Notes: generated by a model not told the origin, from the letters alone. Shown: positions 1 to 9,827, numbered from the stretch's first letter. The stretch: 64,000 bases of DNA from an uncultured Ruminiclostridium sp. (GCA_947594425.1 CANQED010000005.1:108048-172047), one strand, 5' to 3'. Translations and numbers: made by a program.

Positions 1-671
1 TCTACTCCCGATATCACTATAAGGTCCGTCCCCGCGCCGCTTATTTTTGCCCCGCATTTAGTGAGAAACAGCGCAAGGTCGGTTATCTCGGGCTCGCGCG
101 CGGCGTTGTGTATCTCGGTGGTGCCCTTAGCGCATACCGCCGCGAGAATTATATTCTCTGTAGCCCCCACCGACGGAAAGGACAGCGTAACAGCCGCGCC
201 CTTCAGCCCCTCGGGAGCCGAGCAGTCGAGATAGCCGTGCTCTTCCTTTATCACCGCGCCCATATCTCTCAGCGCGGCAAGGTGCAGGTCTATCGGGCGC
301 GGACCTAACTCGCACCCTCCGGGAAAGGACAGTCTGCAGCGTCCCGTCCTGCCCAGCACCGCCCCGAGAAATACTATCGACGAGCGCATCTCGCGCATTA
401 GCTTTACGGGCACCTCGCAGCAGGTTATATTTCCCGCGTCGGTTATCACCGACGAGCCGTCGCGGCGGCATTTTACCCCGATATGATTTAATATGCGGCA
501 CGCCGCGTATACGTCGGTCAGCTGCGGGCAATTATGTAATACGCTTTCGCCGCGCGCGACTAAGGCGGCCGCCGACAACAGCGGCAGGGCGCTGTTTTTC
601 GCGCCGTGAAGATGTATCTCACCCTCTATACGTTTGCCGCCCTCAATATACAGTTTCTGTGTATCCAACAA
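1..671 (-). CDS. murA: UDP-N-acetylglucosamine 1-carboxyvinyltransferase (MurA), N-terminal part
   Basis: Cytoplasmic enzyme that transfers enolpyruvate from PEP to UDP-GlcNAc, the first committed step of peptidoglycan synthesis. The reading frame runs off the left edge of the window, so only about 223 N-terminal residues are visible. Near the N-terminus is the KNSALPLL substrate-binding segment, and the mobile loop PGGC carries the catalytic cysteine (codon at 312-314). I chose the TTG at 671 because AGAGG lies six bases upstream; the GTG at 677 sits directly against that site and the TTG at 668 is also possible. It is the last visible gene of the dcw operon, about 100 nt after murG, an arrangement common in Clostridia. 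Confidence 0.93.
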   Translation of the reverse strand, partial: MLDTQKLYIEGGKRIEGEIHLHGAKNSALPLLSAAALVARGESVLHNCPQLTDVYAACRILNHIGVKCRRDGSSVITDAGNITCCEVPVKLMREMRSSIVFLGAVLGRTGRCRLSFPGGCELGPRPIDLHLAALRDMGAVIKEEHGYLDCSAPEGLKGAAVTLSFPSVGATENIILAAVCAKGTTEIHNAAREPEITDLALFLTKCGAKISGAGTDLIVISGV

Positions 672-769
672 GATCACCCTCTCAAAGCATTTTATTCATA
701 TTATGCTTTTCGAGGCGAATTTGTCATTAAGCATGCTTAAGCAAGCTAAAGTTGAAGCTTTATGCTTGT

Positions 770-1885
770 TCAGAGCCCACACACGTCGATTATCTCTTTT
801 AATATCTTATCCACCGCACTGCCGTCAAACAGCTTTGCGGCGTTCTCTCCCATAAGCTCCAAAAGCGACGGGTTGTGCCTAAACTCGTTTACCTCGTCGA
901 TAAGCTTTTGACCCGACAATTCCTCGTCGTTTATTATCCTGCCCGCGTTGGCGTTTTTGAGCGTAAGGGCGTTATAATACTGGTGATTTTCCGCCGCATA
1001 AGGGTACGGTATCAGCAGCGACGCTCTGCCCACGGCGGTAAGCTCGGTCAGCGTCATAGCGCCCGCGCGGGTTATGATAAGGTCCGCCGCGCACATGCAC
1101 ACATACATATTGTCTATATATTCTTTAATGCGAAAATGCGGGTCGTCCATATTTACGCCGCTGTCCGAAAGCGCCTTAGTAAACGTATCGTGTCCGTGCT
1201 TGCCATAGCCGTGTATGTGGTTTATCCCGCCTATCTTCTGCTCCCACTGCAATAGCTGCACGACCGCGTTATTTATATGCACCGCGCCTTGACTTCCGCC
1301 TACGGAGAGTATAGTCATACAGTCGGGCAGTCCGAGCTGCTGCCTTGCCTCCTGCTTAGAAATCAGCTTTATCTCGCTGCGAAGCGGGTTTCCGGTGACG
1401 ACGCACTTTCTGCAATTCTTTAGGTGCTGTACCGCGTCGGCGCTTCCTACCATAACAAGATCAGCCTTATGGCAAAGCATTTTCACCGATACCCCCGGCA
1501 GAGAATTGCTCTCGTGTATCACGGTCTTTATCCCCGCCTTAATGGCGCATTTTAGCACCGTGCCCGTGACATATCCGCCCGTCCCGATAACAAGGTCGGG
1601 CTTAAAGCTGTCGAATATTTTGCGCACCTGTCTGCCCGCGTTAATATAATAATACGCTGCCTTGACATTCTTTTTGATAGCCTTAAGGCTTATCCTGCGC
1701 TGTATCCCCGCCATTCTCACCGGGGCAAAATCGTACCCCGCGCGCTTTACGAGCCTTGCCTCAAGCCCGTCGGGAGCTCCTATGAAAAGCACCTTTACAT
1801 CCAGCGCGGATACCATCCTGTCCGCGATAGCTAGCGCGGGATTGATATGCCCGCCCGTGCCGCCTGCCGCAACGATAACATTCAT
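770..1885 (-). CDS. murG: MurG, lipid II-forming GlcNAc transferase
   Basis: Membrane-associated GT-B glycosyltransferase that adds GlcNAc to lipid I to give lipid II on the inner face of the membrane. The 371-residue length is normal. The N-terminal glycine loop GGTGGH is at residues 8-13, and the C-terminal half carries the donor-binding segment with TRAGAMTLTEL and PYPYAAENHQ. It starts 20 nt after the ftsW stop and is followed by murA, so lipid II synthesis and its use by the septal machinery are co-transcribed. Confidence 0.96.
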   Translation of the reverse strand: MNVIVAAGGTGGHINPALAIADRMVSALDVKVLFIGAPDGLEARLVKRAGYDFAPVRMAGIQRRISLKAIKKNVKAAYYYINAGRQVRKIFDSFKPDLVIGTGGYVTGTVLKCAIKAGIKTVIHESNSLPGVSVKMLCHKADLVMVGSADAVQHLKNCRKCVVTGNPLRSEIKLISKQEARQQLGLPDCMTILSVGGSQGAVHINNAVVQLLQWEQKIGGINHIHGYGKHGHDTFTKALSDSGVNMDDPHFRIKEYIDNMYVCMCAADLIITRAGAMTLTELTAVGRASLLIPYPYAAENHQYYNALTLKNANAGRIINDEELSGQKLIDEVNEFRHNPSLLELMGENAAKLFDGSAVDKILKEIIDVCGL

Positions 1886-1905
1886 CTTTATCTTTCCTTT
1901 TTGCT

Positions 1906-3420
1906 TTATGTGTCCGACTGCTTAGATACGCTCAGCAGCAGTCCCATCTCGATAAGCTGTATTATCAGCGCCGTTCGCCCATAGCTGAAGAACGGCAGCG
2001 ATATTCCCGTATTAGGTATCGCGTTGCAGGCAACGCCGATATTAAGCAGCGCCTGAAGTCCTATCTGTATCGTTATGCCGAGCGCCAAGAACGAGCCGAA
2101 TTTGTCCTTAGCCTTGGTCGCTATGTACAGCCCTCTCGCTATAAACAGCACAAACAGCAATACCACCGTCATAGCTCCCACAAAGCCGAGCTCTTCGCAG
2201 ATGATAGAGAATACAAAGTCGTTCTGGCTCTCGGGCAGGTAGAAGTATTTTTGCCTTGAGTTGCCCAGCCCCAAGCCGAACCAGCCGCCCGAGCCTATCG
2301 TCAGCAGCGACTGATATATCTGATAGGTGTCGCCCTGTATCTCCGAGAACGGGTCGATAAATCCGTTTATTCTGTCCCAAAGATATTGATACTTAAACAC
2401 AAACAGCAGCATAAGCACGCCGACCACGCCGAGTATCATCAAAAACAGCATACAGCCCTTATTGCAGCCGCCCACGAACATCATTATGTACACTATCACA
2501 AAGATTATCAGCAGTGCGGATATATGCCTTTGCAGTACGCACATCGCAAGGGCGGGTATCAGCACGTACCAGTATCGCAAAAAGCCGTAGTAGCTGTCGC
2601 GGCGCACCTCATAATAGCGCTGTAACATATACGCTATCATAATAATCACCGCAAGCTTTAGCACCTCGGACGGCTGGAATTGCACACCGAATATCGTCAC
2701 CCAGCGCTTTGCGTCGTTTACCGACTCGCCGAACAGCATAACGAATACCATCAGCAGCATAGATATTATGAATAACGCCTTAGCGAGGGTAAAGCCGTTG
2801 CCGTTTTCCGCCTTTTTGCCCACTCTTAACGGCGTGATAAGCACATGATAATCGAGCCGCGAGAAAAAGAACATGCATATCAGCCCTATACCCGCGCCCT
2901 GTATCTGCCTTAAGGTATAAGCAAAGCTGTCACCCTCTTCGGCGTACGAATAAGCATAGCTTGCCGAGGTCATCATTATAAGCCCCATGACCAGCAGTAT
3001 CAGCACCACCGTAAACATAGGCATATCAAACCGCCCGCGGCTTTTAAACCACGTGCAGGTGACTGCGGGTGCGTCGGGCTTAGCGGGATGAGAGAAAAGC
3101 CGCTCGAATATCGCCGAGCCCGCCGAGGGCTGCTTAGGCTTCTTTTTGACTGTGGGCGCGGCGGCAGCCTTCTCGGGCGAGGGCTTTGCCTTTTTTACCG
3201 CGTCCGCGCTTTTTGCAGCGCTTGCCGAGGAAGCATTGCTCAGCGTGCTCCCTGCGGGGATATTTTTATACTTATTTGCGGGAGGGACAAGCACGTCATT
3301 CAGCCCCGAGGCTCCTCTCCCCGACGATCCGCTCTTGCGCTTTGCCCCGCCGTTCATGGAGCGATAAAGCTCGGTCTGCTGCTCGCGGCTGAGCCTGCCG
3401 TAATTCATATCCTGCGCCAA
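1906..3420 (-). CDS. ftsW: FtsW, SEDS peptidoglycan glycosyltransferase with long N-terminal extension
   Basis: SEDS-family integral membrane protein that polymerises lipid II at the septum with its partner class B PBP, which is encoded four genes upstream. Multiple membrane helices and the family motifs are present, including PFFSYGRTALI near the C-terminus. The frame is open up to 3477, but AAGGAGGG lies eight bases before the TTG at 3420, which also avoids a long overlap with mraY; that gives 504 residues. The first 130 or so residues are Ala/Lys/Ser/Pro-rich and look disordered and cytoplasmic, an unusually long extension for FtsW. Confidence 0.93.
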   Translation of the reverse strand: MAQDMNYGRLSREQQTELYRSMNGGAKRKSGSSGRGASGLNDVLVPPANKYKNIPAGSTLSNASSASAAKSADAVKKAKPSPEKAAAAPTVKKKPKQPSAGSAIFERLFSHPAKPDAPAVTCTWFKSRGRFDMPMFTVVLILLVMGLIMMTSASYAYSYAEEGDSFAYTLRQIQGAGIGLICMFFFSRLDYHVLITPLRVGKKAENGNGFTLAKALFIISMLLMVFVMLFGESVNDAKRWVTIFGVQFQPSEVLKLAVIIMIAYMLQRYYEVRRDSYYGFLRYWYVLIPALAMCVLQRHISALLIIFVIVYIMMFVGGCNKGCMLFLMILGVVGVLMLLFVFKYQYLWDRINGFIDPFSEIQGDTYQIYQSLLTIGSGGWFGLGLGNSRQKYFYLPESQNDFVFSIICEELGFVGAMTVVLLFVLFIARGLYIATKAKDKFGSFLALGITIQIGLQALLNIGVACNAIPNTGISLPFFSYGRTALIIQLIEMGLLLSVSKQSDT

Positions 3421-3454
3421 GTCTTTTCCCTCCTTGCCATACCGTATCTCATAC

Positions 3455-4474
3455 TTAAAGCATACCGAAGTATACAAGTGCCGCCGCCGCCGAGCAGAAT
3501 AACAGCTCTATCAGCGAGAACACGCCTACTATCTTTACTTCATTCCAGCCCCTTATTTCAAAGCTGTGATGTATCGGGGTCATCTTGAATAATCTCTTTC
3601 CGCCCGTCAGCTTAAAATAAGTCATCTGTATCAATACCGAGAGCGCCTCCCAGATATACACTCCCGCGCATACGACCATAATAAATTCCGTCTTTGTCCC
3701 TATGCCGAGCGCCACTACCAGTCCGCCCAAAAACATCGAGCCCGTGTCGCCCATCATAACCTTTGCGGGGTGAAAATTCCACACCAAAAAGCCTAAACAC
3801 CCGCCTGCCGCCGCCGCGGCAACTATACTCATCTCGCCAAAGCCGAGGAATGAGCATATCACCAAAAACGTCACCGCATATACCACCGTGACCGAGGAGC
3901 AAAGCCCGTCTATCCCGTCGGTGAGATTTACCGCGTTTACGAGGTAGAGTATTCCGAGCCCCATTATCAGATAATAAAAGTACCACAGGTCGAGCTGTCC
4001 TAAGAAAGGGAAGGTTATCACCGTGGAGGTATCTCCCGCGGTCACACGCGACGCAAAATACGCCGCTATCACAAGCACCTGCATTATTATCTTCTGATTG
4101 GGGGTAAGCCCCTCGTTGCGCTTTTTCTTTACCTTGATAAGATCGTCCACAAAGCCGATAAAGCCGAAGCACACCGCCATAATGACTGCGGATATCGCGT
4201 TGAACAGCTTAAGCCCGCCCGTCTGTGCAAGGTCTATGCCGCCCTGCACCCACATCACGGCTATCCCCGCCGCAAAGGCTATTATAACGCCCGATATAAA
4301 CATAACACCGCCCATAGTCGGCGTACCCTCTTTAGACTTATGCCATGCGGGTCCGATATCGAGTATGGTCTGACCGAATTTCAGCCTTTTTAGCGCGGGT
4401 ATCGCGACAAAACCGAGCAGAGCGGTCACGCCGAAGCTGACGACAGCCGCGATAACGGCAGCGGATATATTCAT
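3455..4474 (-). CDS. mraY: MraY, phospho-MurNAc-pentapeptide transferase
   Basis: Polytopic membrane enzyme that moves phospho-MurNAc-pentapeptide from UDP onto undecaprenyl phosphate to form lipid I. At 339 residues it has the usual length. The Asp pair is at D110-D111 (FIGFVDDLIK), the NLTDGIDGL motif at about 183-191 supplies the catalytic/metal aspartates, and the HHSFE histidine motif is near residue 300. Its ATG overlaps the murE stop by four bases, indicating translational coupling. In most dcw clusters murD separates mraY and ftsW; here ftsW follows directly. Confidence 0.96.
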   Translation of the reverse strand: MNISAAVIAAVVSFGVTALLGFVAIPALKRLKFGQTILDIGPAWHKSKEGTPTMGGVMFISGVIIAFAAGIAVMWVQGGIDLAQTGGLKLFNAISAVIMAVCFGFIGFVDDLIKVKKKRNEGLTPNQKIIMQVLVIAAYFASRVTAGDTSTVITFPFLGQLDLWYFYYLIMGLGILYLVNAVNLTDGIDGLCSSVTVVYAVTFLVICSFLGFGEMSIVAAAAAGGCLGFLVWNFHPAKVMMGDTGSMFLGGLVVALGIGTKTEFIMVVCAGVYIWEALSVLIQMTYFKLTGGKRLFKMTPIHHSFEIRGWNEVKIVGVFSLIELLFCSAAAALVYFGML

Positions 4475-5958
4475 ATAAGCTGTTTTCCTTTCCCCTGTAA
4501 GATGCTTTTTACTATTTCCTTTTCCGAAAAGGGCAAATATTCGTCGCCTACTATCTGATAATCCTCGCTGCCCTTGCCCGCGAGGACTACCACGTCGCCG
4601 CTTTGCGCCATACCGAGAGCAAGCTCGATAGCCTTTTTGCGGTCGGGCTCGGCGGTGTATGCCGACTTATCGGTTATGCCCGACGCGACGCTTTCTATTA
4701 TGCTCATCATATCCTCGTGGGCGGGATTGTCTGACGTGACTATCATATAATCGGAGTGCCGCTGCGCCGCCGCACCCATTAGCGGGCGCTTAGTCCCGTC
4801 GCGGTCGCCCGCCGCGCCGAATACGGTTATCACTCTGCCCTGCGTGCTTTCTCTTACGGCGGAAAGCATTTTGTCAAGAGCGTCGTCGGTGTGTGCATAA
4901 TCGCTTATCACGGTAAAATCCCCGCGATACAGCACGCTTAATCTGCCGTCCGCGCCGCTGAATGTGCCTAGCGCCTCGACGCATTCTCCCGCGTCTATCC
5001 CTATCGCTAAAGCTATTCCGACCGCGCACAAGGCGTTTTGTATATTGTATCTGCCTATCACGGGCAAATATGTCGGATAGGCGCGCTGTTCGGTCTTAAG
5101 CGTCAGCACAAAGCGCGAGCCGTCCGACCCTGTGCGTATCAGCTGAGCGCTGATATCATTATCTTTATCAAAGCCGACCGTGGTCACCTTTCCCGAGCAA
5201 GTGTCGCGCAGCCTTTTGCCGTATTCGTCATCTACGCAGATGACAGAATTATCGGTGCGCGTAAACAATATGCTCTTCGCCGCAAAATAGCTCTCCATAT
5301 CCCCGTGATAATCGAGGTGGTCCTGCGTGAGATTAGTAAACGCCGCCGCAATAAATCGGCTGTCGCCGAGCCTGTGCTGAGCGAGCGCCTGCGAGCTTGC
5401 CTCCATAACGCAGTACTCTGCGCCGTTTTCTACCATCTCGCTTAGCCTTTGATACAGCACCTGAGGGGTGGGGGTAGTGGGTATCCCCTTTTGCGAGCGA
5501 TAGACATTGCCGCAGGTATCTATACCCGCCGTGCCTATGCTCCCCGCCTTTATCCCCGCGTGGGTCATTATATGCTTAATCATTGCGACCGTGGTCGTCT
5601 TTCCGTTAGTCCCCGTCACGCCGATAAGACCCAGCTTTTTGTCGGGCTCGCCGTAAAATCTCGAGCATATCCGCCCGTACGCCTTTCTCGTGTCGGGCAA
5701 TATCACCTGCGCATTTAGCCCGAGGTCGCGCTCGGCTATCACCGCCGCCGCGCCCTTTTCGAGCATTTGCCTTGCGGCGTCATGTCCGTCAAACCTGCCG
5801 CCCTTTATGCAGACGAAAAGGTTTCCCTCTTTTAGCTCGCGGGTGTTGTCGGTAACGCCCGTTATCTCGGTATCCCGCACCCCTTGAGCTCTCGCCTCGG
5901 GGCATATATCATATAGAGTGATGCTAACACCTCCGTCAGCCTGTTTCGTTGTTGACAA
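4471..5958 (-). CDS. murE: MurE, UDP-MurNAc-tripeptide ligase (third amino acid uncertain)
   Basis: Cytoplasmic ATP-dependent Mur ligase that adds the diamino acid at position 3 of the peptidoglycan stem. The ATP loop GVTGTNGKTTT is clear, and the C-terminal domain has GDRD, TSDNPAHED and GKGSEDYQ. The specificity motif reads DNPA; meso-DAP enzymes usually have DNPR, whose Arg binds the DAP carboxylate, while DNPA is known from the lysine-adding S. aureus enzyme. Substrate is therefore not assigned. The start given is a TTG at 5958 with GAGGT eight bases before it and a 23-nt overlap with the PBP gene. A GGAGGTG five bases before an ATC at 5922 offers a competing non-canonical start giving (M)TLYDIC. 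Confidence 0.93.
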   Translation of the reverse strand: MSTTKQADGGVSITLYDICPEARAQGVRDTEITGVTDNTRELKEGNLFVCIKGGRFDGHDAARQMLEKGAAAVIAERDLGLNAQVILPDTRKAYGRICSRFYGEPDKKLGLIGVTGTNGKTTTVAMIKHIMTHAGIKAGSIGTAGIDTCGNVYRSQKGIPTTPTPQVLYQRLSEMVENGAEYCVMEASSQALAQHRLGDSRFIAAAFTNLTQDHLDYHGDMESYFAAKSILFTRTDNSVICVDDEYGKRLRDTCSGKVTTVGFDKDNDISAQLIRTGSDGSRFVLTLKTEQRAYPTYLPVIGRYNIQNALCAVGIALAIGIDAGECVEALGTFSGADGRLSVLYRGDFTVISDYAHTDDALDKMLSAVRESTQGRVITVFGAAGDRDGTKRPLMGAAAQRHSDYMIVTSDNPAHEDMMSIIESVASGITDKSAYTAEPDRKKAIELALGMAQSGDVVVLAGKGSEDYQIVGDEYLPFSEKEIVKSILQGKGKQLI

Positions 5959-8191
5959 GGAAGTTTACCTCGACTACCGAGCCGCTGTACGCCGTCGTGC
6001 CTTTAGTAAGGCTCTGGCTTATCGCCTTAGCGTCGGCGTTGTTGCCCGCGCCCGTGACAGCGAGATTAAGTCCCGCGTTGGTCGCCGCGGCGTTAGCCTG
6101 CTCGACGGTCATACCGGTAAAGTCGGGGACGGTCGAGAACTTATAATCTATCTGCGTTTCGCCGTCGCCCATATACAGCAACACCGTGCCGTTATACGGC
6201 ATAAGCGTCCCCGCGGGGGGCATCTGCGCTACTACGGTAGTGCCGTCGGTATTGCCGATTATCTCAGCCTTAAGCCCCGCGCCTATTATCAGCGCCTCGG
6301 CTCTTATACTGTTATATGCGTACCCCGCCACGGGAGGAACGGTAACGTCCTGCTTTTGCAATTCTTCAGCGGTATACTGCGGGTAGATATTAAGGTATTC
6401 GAGCCCCTCTTTAAATACCGCCGAAACTACCGGCGCCGCGATAGCGCTTCCGTATATATAGCCGCTCCTCGGCTCGTCTGCCATTACTAGCATAATATAC
6501 TCGGGGTCGTCCGCGGGGACAAAAGCGCAGAACGACGAAACATAGCGCATATCGTCATACCCGTACTCGTCGAGCTTCTCCGACGTGCCGCTCTTGCCGC
6601 CTATGCGATACCCCTCCATATAGCAGTTGCTGCCGCCGTTGGTGTTTACCACCGTCTCGAGTATCTGCCGCATAGTCGCGGAGGTCTCCTCGCTTATCAC
6701 CTGACGCCTTACGACGGTCTCGGCGGACTTTATCACGTTGCCCTCGCTGTCTATTATCTTATCGACAAGATACGGGGTGAGCAGCTTGCCGCCGTTTATC
6801 GCGGCAGCCGCCGCGGTTATCATCTGTATCGGGGTAATTTTATTGGTCTGGCCGAACGCCGAGCTTGACAGCTCGACTATTCCCATTCTCTCATACGGCA
6901 CATAAAGCGACTGAGCCTCGCCGGGTAGGTCTATCCCCGTCTTTTCGGTAAGGCCGAAAGCCTTAAAGTACTGGGTAAACTTCTGTGCGCCGAGCAGTTG
7001 ACCTATCTTTATAAACGCGGGGTTGCAAGAACGTATCACCGCCTCGGTAAGGGTGGACGTGCCGTGTCCGCCCGCGCTCCAGCAGCGTATGCGCGTGCCC
7101 TCTACGTCCGCTACGCCCGTGCAGTAAAACGTGCTGTCAAGGCTGACAGCCTCTTCTTCGAGTGCCGACGCGCAGGTTACTATCTTAAATACCGAGCCGG
7201 GTATGTATAATTCGCCGACCGCCTTGTTTTTCCACTGGCGCTCTCTCAGCTCAGCCTCTTTTTGCTCTATTTCCTCTTCTTTAGCGCCGTCGTCCGCCAT
7301 TTGTGCCAGCAGCTTGCGGTCGTTCTCAAAGAACAGATACGACGGGTCGTTGGGGTCGTACCCCGGGTATGTCGCCATAGCCACTATAGCGCCGGTCTTA
7401 CAATTCATTATTATACCCGTGCTGCGGTTTTCTATTTTGTGCTGAGATACGGTCGTCTCGAGATTTTTCTCAAGATAATACTGTAACGTCTCGTCTATAG
7501 TCAGCACGAGCGAGTTGCCGTCCTGCGCGGGGTATCTTGTTTCGTACTCGTACGGCATAACGTCGCCGTTAGCGTCGCGCACCGATACCACCCTGCCGTC
7601 TACGCCCTTGAGATAATCGTTATAATACATCTCAAGCCCATAGCCCTCATCGTTGTCGTTTACAAAGCCGAGCACGCTTGCCGCGAGGGCGTTATTCGGA
7701 TAGCTGCGGGTGCTGCTCTCGATAGTGTACAACGATACGCTTTTGAGGTCGTTTTTGGTGATAAACTCGTTTATCTTCTCTACTACGTTTCTGTCAACGC
7801 CGCGCTTTGCGACATAATATCTGCTGTCGGTGTCGGCGCACGCCTTGACCAGCGTTTCGTACTTAACGCCGATAATATCCGCAAGCCCACGACAGATAAA
7901 GTCCCTGTTCTGCGGCTCGTATTCGTTTATATCTCCGGGTGACAATATTACGTCCCACACGGTATTGCTCTGCACGAGCACTTTATTATTTCTGTCGTAT
8001 ATGGTGCCGCGCGTCGCCTTTATCGTAAAGCTGTCCTGCTGCTGCTTGCTCGCCGCCGCGCTAAGCCGCTCGTTATTTACCACCGCGGTATCAAACAGCT
8101 TATAGCAGATATACGCCGACGCGGCGATTATACACAAAAACACGACGTACATAATGCGCGTCTTCATACTTTTAGTAGGGCTGATATTCAT
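5936..8191 (-). CDS. Class B penicillin-binding protein with two PASTA domains (SpoVD/PBP2-like)
   Basis: D,D-transpeptidase that cross-links septal peptidoglycan. There is one N-terminal membrane anchor (about residues 13-32), a PBP dimerisation domain, then a transpeptidase domain with all three active-site motifs: SVFK (S333-K336), SCN (388-390) and KSG (533-535). Two PASTA domains follow, at about 622-685 and 690-751. The architecture matches SpoVD and its clostridial division homologues, and position in the dcw cluster suggests the FtsW partner; division and sporulation roles cannot be separated from sequence. An ATG at 8203 has its purine-rich site touching it, so the ATG at 8191 is preferred. 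Confidence 0.92.
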   Translation of the reverse strand: MNISPTKSMKTRIMYVVFLCIIAASAYICYKLFDTAVVNNERLSAAASKQQQDSFTIKATRGTIYDRNNKVLVQSNTVWDVILSPGDINEYEPQNRDFICRGLADIIGVKYETLVKACADTDSRYYVAKRGVDRNVVEKINEFITKNDLKSVSLYTIESSTRSYPNNALAASVLGFVNDNDEGYGLEMYYNDYLKGVDGRVVSVRDANGDVMPYEYETRYPAQDGNSLVLTIDETLQYYLEKNLETTVSQHKIENRSTGIIMNCKTGAIVAMATYPGYDPNDPSYLFFENDRKLLAQMADDGAKEEEIEQKEAELRERQWKNKAVGELYIPGSVFKIVTCASALEEEAVSLDSTFYCTGVADVEGTRIRCWSAGGHGTSTLTEAVIRSCNPAFIKIGQLLGAQKFTQYFKAFGLTEKTGIDLPGEAQSLYVPYERMGIVELSSSAFGQTNKITPIQMITAAAAAINGGKLLTPYLVDKIIDSEGNVIKSAETVVRRQVISEETSATMRQILETVVNTNGGSNCYMEGYRIGGKSGTSEKLDEYGYDDMRYVSSFCAFVPADDPEYIMLVMADEPRSGYIYGSAIAAPVVSAVFKEGLEYLNIYPQYTAEELQKQDVTVPPVAGYAYNSIRAEALIIGAGLKAEIIGNTDGTTVVAQMPPAGTLMPYNGTVLLYMGDGETQIDYKFSTVPDFTGMTVEQANAAATNAGLNLAVTGAGNNADAKAISQSLTKGTTAYSGSVVEVNFLVNNETG

Positions 8192-8313
8192 TGCCGCTGT
8201 CATTCCTTTCCCTTAAAAGCTTTAAAAGCCGCATATCGACAACCCTTTGTCCGCCGATAATATCGGGGCGCGGTCTTACTGTTGCCTCATGCGGCTTGTA
8301 TATATATATTGTC

Positions 8314-8838
8314 CTAAAATCCCAAATATTCCAGCGCGTCAGAGCACCAATCGAATATGACCTCGAAAATGTTCTTATCATCCTCTTTGGCGGTCTCGGT
8401 CATTGCTCCCGTGTTCATCTCCACGTATTTTTCCTGCGAGTTGTTTACCTTTTGCATACCGAGCTGCTTTACGGCGTACTCCTCGACATTGTCGATAGAC
8501 ACCGAGCCGTTTAGCTCGTTTTGCAGCTGGGTGTTAAGTATCTGCGCCTGCTCGTACGCGGCGGATTCTTCGCTGACCTTTAGGTTTATCTCACTGAGCT
8601 GCGCCTTGCTGTATAAAAACATAATAAATACCGCAAGGAACAGCGCCGCGATAAATATCACCGCTATAGGCCTGCCCGCCTTAGCCGCCGAGGCCTGCAC
8701 CATCTTTAGCTCGGGCTTTGGCTGCTCCTCCTCCTGCTTTTGCGGACGCTCTTTTCTCTGTGCCGTATCAAACAGTGAAAAATCATATGCTGTGCTTTGT
8801 CTTGTGTATTGATGTTTTGTCTCGGTATTTATAGCCAT
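8314..8838 (-). CDS. FtsL/DivIC-like septum protein
   Basis: Single-pass membrane protein of the divisome, 174 residues. A charged Lys/Glu/Gln-rich cytoplasmic part (about residues 1-52) is followed by one hydrophobic helix at about 57-76 and a coiled-coil with the septum-initiator pattern ending VEEYAVKQLGMQKV, typical of FtsL/DivIC. An additional acidic C-terminal tail of about 35 residues follows. Its place between rsmH and the PBP gene is the classic ftsL position. Sequence conservation in this family is low, so the call leans on topology and position. Confidence 0.82.
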   Translation of the reverse strand: MAINTETKHQYTRQSTAYDFSLFDTAQRKERPQKQEEEQPKPELKMVQASAAKAGRPIAVIFIAALFLAVFIMFLYSKAQLSEINLKVSEESAAYEQAQILNTQLQNELNGSVSIDNVEEYAVKQLGMQKVNNSQEKYVEMNTGAMTETAKEDDKNIFEVIFDWCSDALEYLGF

Positions 8839-8884
8839 ATTTATCCGTCCTTTCTTTAATTATCCTTGATATCTTACTTCCCGC

Positions 8885-9826
8885 TTACTTTAACTTCTCT
8901 ATTATCCTAAGCTTCGCGCTGTGCGAGCGCGGGTTGTCGATTAGCTCCCGCTCTCCCGCGATTATCGGCTTTTTATTAATCGCCTCGGCGCGCGGCGTTT
9001 TATGACACACGCAGACAGGAAACGACGGCGGACAGGTGCAGCCGGTGCACAGCTCCTTGAACCTGTTCTTTACTATCCTGTCCTCTATCGAGTGAAAGGT
9101 GATAACCGCGAGCCTGCCTCCGACCTTAAGTGCGTCAAAAGCCGCGTCAAGCCCGCTTTTTAGCTCGTCCAGCTCGGAATTGACCTCTATTCGTATCGCC
9201 TGAAAGGTCTTTTTGCAGGGGTTCTTCTCACGCCTGACTTTAAGCGGCACGTTGCGCTTAATTATCTCGGCGAGTTCAAGGGTGGTAGCTATCGGCTTTT
9301 CGGCTCGTGCGCGCTCTATGCCGTAGACAATGCCCTGCGCGTATTTTTCCTCGCCATAATCGTACAGTATCTGCCTTAATCTGTCGGCTGGGTATTCGTT
9401 TACCACGTCGTAAGCGCTCAGCCCTTTTTGGCTCATACGCATATCCAGCGGCGCGTCCTCGTGGTAGGAAAAGCCCCTCCGGGCCGTATCGAGCTGATAC
9501 GACGACACCCCGAGATCCATCAGCACCCCGTCTACCCCCTGTACGCCGAGCATATCGAGCGCCTCTGATAGGGTGGAAAATCTGTCGTTTATTATATCAA
9601 GCTTAAAGCCGTTTTGCTCCGACAGCGGGATAAGCCGCTCTTTCGCCGCCGCGCACGCGTCGGGGTCGCGGTCAAAGCCTATCAGCCGCCCGCCCTTTAG
9701 CCTCTTTGCGATAAGCGACGAATGCCCCGCAAAGCCCATCGTGCAGTCAACGTACACTCCGTCGGGCGATATATCCAGTCTCTCTATGGTCTCCGTCGGC
9801 ATAACGGGTATATGCTTTTCAGCCAT
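8885..9826 (-). CDS. rsmH: RsmH, 16S rRNA N4-methylcytidine-1402 methyltransferase
   Basis: SAM-dependent methyltransferase (formerly MraW) acting on 16S rRNA C1402. At 313 residues it has the usual length. Visible signatures are HIPVMPTETIE at the N-terminus, GFAGHS in the SAM site, GVLMDLGVSSYQLD, and FHSIEDRIVK near the C-terminus. The start lies one base after the mraZ stop, the conserved arrangement at the head of dcw clusters. Confidence 0.97.
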   Translation of the reverse strand: MAEKHIPVMPTETIERLDISPDGVYVDCTMGFAGHSSLIAKRLKGGRLIGFDRDPDACAAAKERLIPLSEQNGFKLDIINDRFSTLSEALDMLGVQGVDGVLMDLGVSSYQLDTARRGFSYHEDAPLDMRMSQKGLSAYDVVNEYPADRLRQILYDYGEEKYAQGIVYGIERARAEKPIATTLELAEIIKRNVPLKVRREKNPCKKTFQAIRIEVNSELDELKSGLDAAFDALKVGGRLAVITFHSIEDRIVKNRFKELCTGCTCPPSFPVCVCHKTPRAEAINKKPIIAGERELIDNPRSHSAKLRIIEKLK

Positions 9827-9827
9827 A

